From: Ancylostoma caninum
Taxonomy: Eukaryota; Nematoda; Chromadorea; Rhabditida; Ancylostomatidae
Assembly (NCBI GenBank): GCA_037903475.1
Contig: JBAJFG010000384.1
Coordinates: 1,433,001 to 1,497,000, forward strand
Direction: 5' to 3'
DNA: 64,000 nt
Part shown: in pieces, positions 60,183 to 64,000 of the stretch
Layout of the letters: each line of letters starts with the position of its first letter
Position numbering within the stretch: the first letter of the stretch is position 1
Position numbers and translations under genes: made by a program
Notes under the pieces: generated by a model
The model's database searches: none
Told to the model about the DNA's origin: nothing
The model's input: the letters and a program-made list of their open reading frames with translations, nothing else

Positions 60183-60959
60183 CTAGCGTTTTTCCGGTTT
60201 CGTAGCGGGGTCCGCTTTGCCGATCCTTTGGCGCCATATTGCCCTGTCGTGCGCCTGGTCGGGATGGATCCTGACCAGCTTGAGGTCGGCGTGCAGAGTG
60301 CCAAGCCATCTTTGCTTTGGTCGTCCTTTCGGTAGCTTTCCTGGTACTTCTAGGTTGAAGCCAATCCTACAGACTTTATCGCCATCAGCACGGAGAACGT
60401 GGCCGAACCATCGCAGACGCGCCTCACGGAGTTTGTCGGCTATCGCAGCAACTCCAAATCGCTGCCGTATGTCCTGGTTGCAGGAGCGATCCAGCTGCGT
60501 AATGCCACCCATCCACCGCAGCATTCTCATTTCCATGACGTTGATTCGGCGCTCCATTTCCTTGGTGGCAGGCCAACATTCGGCACCATAGAGCGCGACC
60601 GGGCGTACCACTGTTCGGTAGATCTTCGACTTCAGGCGGTCTGGGATGCTCTTGTCGCACAGCACACCAGTCAGTGAGCGCCACTTCAGCCACGCAGCGT
60701 TAACGCGTGCGATCATCTCATGAGCGAGACTGCCGTCCGATGAGACCATTGAACCGAGGTATTTGAACGCAGTGGCTCTCGGGAAATTCATGCCATTAAC
60801 TTTAATAGTGCCGGGCTCGTGTTCGTCGGTGGTCAGATACACGGTCTTCTTAATTTTGAGGCGAAGGCCAAACCGTGCCAGTCGGTCACTCCACGCTTGC
60901 GTCTGCCGTTCAAGCTCACCCTTGCCTTCAGATGCTAGCATTACGTCGTCGGCATACAA
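60183..60959 (-). pseudogene. RTE reverse transcriptase, C-terminal fragment
   Basis: 258 codons starting at the catalytic MYADDVMLAS motif, then FKYLGSMVSSDGS, VALYGAECWP and LRWFGHVLRAD, a typical RTE C-terminal region. The stop lies 12 nt before the GAA-repeat tail. Confidence 0.88.
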
Positions 60960-60965
60960 CAGCGT

Positions 60966-61187
60966 TCAAGGCACCGGTCTTTGAAGGTCCTTTGTGAGGG
61001 CATCCATGACAACGATGAAAAGGAGCGGAGAGAGAGCTGAGCCTTGGTGTACGCCAACGGTTATGGGAAACTCTGTCGATGTGCCGGCTGCCGCCTGCAC
61101 TTTACTCCTATGATCGGCGTAAAGCATCTGCACACATCTGAGAAGCTCCTCCGGAATGCCTTGAAGCCGCATTGCGTACCAGATCAC
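60966..61187 (-). pseudogene. RTE reverse transcriptase, middle fragment
   Basis: 73 codons containing the RT core GVHQGSALSPLLFIVVMDAL. Continues in a different frame on each side. Confidence 0.8.
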
Positions 61188-61613
61188 TTCGTGCGGAACG
61201 CGATCGAAGGCCTTCTCCAGGTCGAGGAACGCTAGGTGCAGTGGCCGTTTCTTCTCACTGATGCTTCTCCATCAGGAGACGGGCAGCATGGATGGCATCG
61301 GTAGTGCCGCATCCGGGTACAAAACCGCACTGTTCGGGGATAGTTGAACAATTTCACGAATCCGGCGATCAATGATACGCTCGACGATCTTCATGGTGTG
61401 CGACAACAGACGGATTGGCCTATAGTTCGCGCAATCTGCGGGACTGCCCTTACCTTTCCAGATCGGGATGTTGCCAGTCCTCGGGCACCTTCTTCTCCGC
61501 TATTGCCAAGTTGAAAAATTTCGTCAACCATTCGGCGGAGCTCCAACCCCGTGCCTTCCACACTTCCGCTGCCATATCATCTGGACCAGTCGCTTTGCCT
61601 AGCTTCATACGTT

Positions 61614-63203
61614 TCAATGCAAACATGGTCTTTTCGATGGTGATCGGCTGTACCGGTCCGAATGTGGGCGGGATTTCTGGGACAGAAGGATGGCAAATTC
61701 TTCCGTGGAGACTTTCTCAAAATAATCCCTCCATCGTTGCGTCGCCATCTTGCGGTCCATGAGAAGATGGCCTTGTTCATCGTTAACGCCGTGAAACTTC
61801 TCGATATCGTCTGCTTGGCGCTGACGCGACTTCGCCAATCGGTAAATAAAGCGCTCACCGTCTTTCGAGTCCAACTTCTTACAGACTTCATCGTAATGAG
61901 CCGCTTTCGCAGCGGCCACGGCCTTCTTCGCAGCCCTCTTCGCCTCCCTATAACTGCTCCAGTTGTCTGCGGTTTTATTGTCAAGGAAGAGATGGTACAA
62001 ACGCTTCTTTTCGCGGACTTTCGTTCTCACTTCCTCCGTCCAAAGCCAAGTCTTTCTTTCGATCTTCCGTAGGTCTGGTTTGGTAGTGCCTAGTTCGGAA
62101 CGAGCTGCTGCAAGGATATTATTGGTAGCCCCTTGCCATGTCTCATCTACGTTCGTGACAGGTGGCAACTTGATCTTGGAGATGACATCTACTTGTCTCT
62201 CTCTTAGTCTCCACCACCTGATTCGAGCCGACCCACATCGCTCGACGCGCCTCTGATTTGGCGGAGTGATTTTCATCGTGCAGATTAGCGGTCGATGCTG
62301 GGACGTGACCGTCTCGTAAGGCACAACTTTTGCGTCCGTGACAAGCTTCTGGTCTCGGTACCTCACGAGGACGTAATCGATCTGTGTCTCGTTGCCACCA
62401 CTGTAGAAAGTAACAAGGTGGGATGGTCGCTTTCGGAACTTCGTGTTCGCTATGACAAGATTGTGAGACTCGGCATAGTCGAGTATACGCTCACCATCGT
62501 CATTGCGCACCCCGTATCCGAAGCCACCGTGGCACCTGTAGCCGTCTTTCGTCACTCCTACGTGGCCATTCAGGTCTCCCGCAATGATGATCGTGTCTTC
62601 TGGTGGTATTGCTGCGGTCGTCTCACCAATCAGTGCCCAGAAGTCATCCTTGACCCGATCGGTGCATCCAGTCTGTGGGGCATATGCCGAGAAGAAGTGA
62701 ATGCGCCGTTCTTGCGTGACAATAACAATCTTCATAAGACGGTCGTCAAAACGCTCTACGACTGCTATGGAATCCCTGAACCTTTCAGAGACGATGACCC
62801 CGACGCCGTTCCTTGTACCTGGACTGCCATTATAGACGATCTTGTAGCCGCATCCGATGTCCTTGGATTTGCTTACTGACCATCTTGTCTCCTGCACAGC
62901 GCATAGGTCGATTCGTCGGCGCTGTAGTGCTGCTGCTAGCTCATATGAGCGACCCGTCAACGTGCCAACGTTCAAAGTCGCAATACGCGTATTGGCTACG
63001 CTGTGATCCCTAACGACTCGCCTGCTTGCCCCTCGATGCCGCCGTTCGCGAAGCAGCGAGGACCCTCGCATATTATTGTCCACACTCACCGGGCCCCGCG
63101 AGTGGGCGTCGATTCCCGCGTACGCCGTAGCATTCTTCTCAAATCCATTTGGCGTCATGATCCATGTGATGTGACATGGGGTGTTCGTCAGCCGGCCTGT
63201 CAC
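61614..63203 (-). pseudogene. RTE endonuclease and N-terminal RT frame
   Basis: 529 codons. Endonuclease motifs: LNVGTL, AVQETRW, YAPQTG, IIAGDLNGHVG, IDYVLV and SQHRPLI, where the usual SDH has become SQH, a change at a catalytic-site residue. The frame is lost at about 61690, where the expected PPTFGPVQPITIEKTMFALK reading resumes in another frame. Confidence 0.85.
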
Positions 63204-64000
63204 TGCGGCCTGTCGCCGGCATTCGGTTTACGGGGAGAAGGAATTCCCCCCGTGGACAAGGGACTTATTTGTTAGAGGCGGCCCCTACTCGCCTCTCATG
63301 CGCTTCCCAGTCGTTAGAGTGCGAGCTTTTGGCCAAATCCGAACTGCAGGATACAGCCCGCACAAAGCATTTGCACACACCCACGCGCGTGAGTGCATGT
63401 TCACACTCATATGCCGGCCGCATGAATCGAATCCAGCACTGTCGAACTAAGGAGTCCATCCCCTAGATCTACCCGCGTCGCAGGGCAAGCGCATGGCTGC
63501 TTTTGGTCCGCGGTAAACCCCCTATCCGCCACCTGGGGTCGCACCACGTAGCCTCGCAGCAAATCGGCTGGGATCCCTCGTAGGAGGGAGATCCGTGGAC
63601 CTTCAAATAAGCTCTAATTAAAGAAAAAACGAAAGAGAATTCACCTGTGCCGAAAATCTGACGAACGGCGCCCCTGAACAGTAGAGCGAGGACGGGGGAC
63701 CGCCGCCGCAAGAGGGCCGCGCCGCAGGTTGGGCGCGCGCGAAAATTTTCCGCCGATTGCGCGTAACGACTCTGTTTTCTCTCCGTTTTCTTTCAAGTCC
63801 GTTTCTTCGATGAAGTAGAGTAATTATGTACTGTAATCCGATCCTTAATTTTTTAAAATTATGTACTGTAGTCTGTAATAGTTTTTTTTTTCTCAGCAGT
63901 GCAGTAAATATTAGGTTGTAGGGAAAGTTTCAAAGTGCTTTTTTAAACTCCACACTGCCTTGCAGCACCTTGTCTTTTGTATATATAAGGAGGCTAGGTA

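Larger units (their letters stand above)
60172..63598 (-). mobile_element. RTE-type LINE, nearly full length, 17-bp target duplication
   Basis: 3427 bp on the minus strand, flanked by an exact 17-mer ACCTTCAAATAAGCTCT (60155-60171 and 63599-63615). The 3' tail is (GAA)n, read TTCTTCTTC on the plus strand. Length, endonuclease-RT order and short 3' end fit the RTE clade. Protein frames are interrupted in the RT region, so this copy is probably inactive though fairly young. Confidence 0.9.
57108..63771. mobile_element. Foldback element split by three insertions
   Basis: Ends AGTCGTTACGCGCAATCGG and its inverse; the arms pair through CGGTCCCCCGTCCT, TGAGGCCTG.GGCTGACC, CCCCAAATGCTTGTTTTTA and AGCTGATA up to a loop near 59910. 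Left arm: 57108-57261, 58552-58622, 59734-59905. Right arm: 59926-60171 and 63616-63771. Without the insertions it is about 0.83 kb. Target duplication not found. Confidence 0.82.

Noticed and set aside
60217..62879. Plus-strand frames of 92-194 codons
   Set aside because: Antisense shadows of the minus-strand RTE LINE.

Overview
The window is eukaryotic, intron-rich and transposon-rich, and looks like a nematode, probably a clade V parasite of the hookworm/strongylid type. The grounds are short exons of 60-210 nt with worm-style TTTCAG acceptors, introns of 50-70 nt beside introns swollen by repeats, RTE- and CR1-type LINEs, mariner relics, Helitrons and many hairpin MITEs. Species is an inference; I could not run a search.

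Two host genes can be read, both encoding long coiled-coil proteins of membrane traffic. On the minus strand, 21 phase-compatible exons (888 codons) run from an initiator ATG at 20613 down to 152. They match the order of the golgin GMAP-210 (TRIP11; C. elegans sql-1): a short N-terminal segment, the acidic and coiled-coil head, and the conserved block near the C-terminal end. The GRAB region would lie beyond base 1. On the plus strand, five exons (44359-56783, 250 codons) match the C-terminal half of rabaptin-5 (RABEP1; C. elegans rabn-5), an effector of Rab5 on early endosomes. Its N-terminal exons and its last exons were not found. The two genes point away from each other across about 24 kb of repeats.

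Layout. 1-2.0 kb: 3' exons of GMAP-210. 2.0-12.3 kb: one 10.4-kb intron holding a CR1-type LINE, a Helitron with internal tandem repeats, two minisatellites and a small MITE. 12.3-16.6 kb: dense GMAP-210 exons. 16.6-20.5 kb: intron 1 with a dispersed repeat and a hAT-like element carrying a SINE. 20.6-44.3 kb: intergenic or unseen rabaptin introns, with a family of TTAA-flanked foldback elements, a second Helitron, GC-rich minisatellites, a mariner fossil and a Mutator-like element with 9-bp target duplication. 44.4-56.8 kb: rabaptin exons, with a Helitron, a SINE, a foldback carrying tRNA-like promoter boxes, and a transposon inserted into a copy of itself. 57.1-63.8 kb: one foldback element split by a TTA-flanked element, a mariner and a nearly full-length RTE LINE.

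The most informative part is the transposon layering. Direct target duplications (CTC, CAG, TTA, TA, TTAA, a 9-mer and a 17-mer) and paired arms let many insertions be put in order from sequence alone. I see no CRISPR array, operon or prokaryotic system. Most long open frames are chance readings through repeats.
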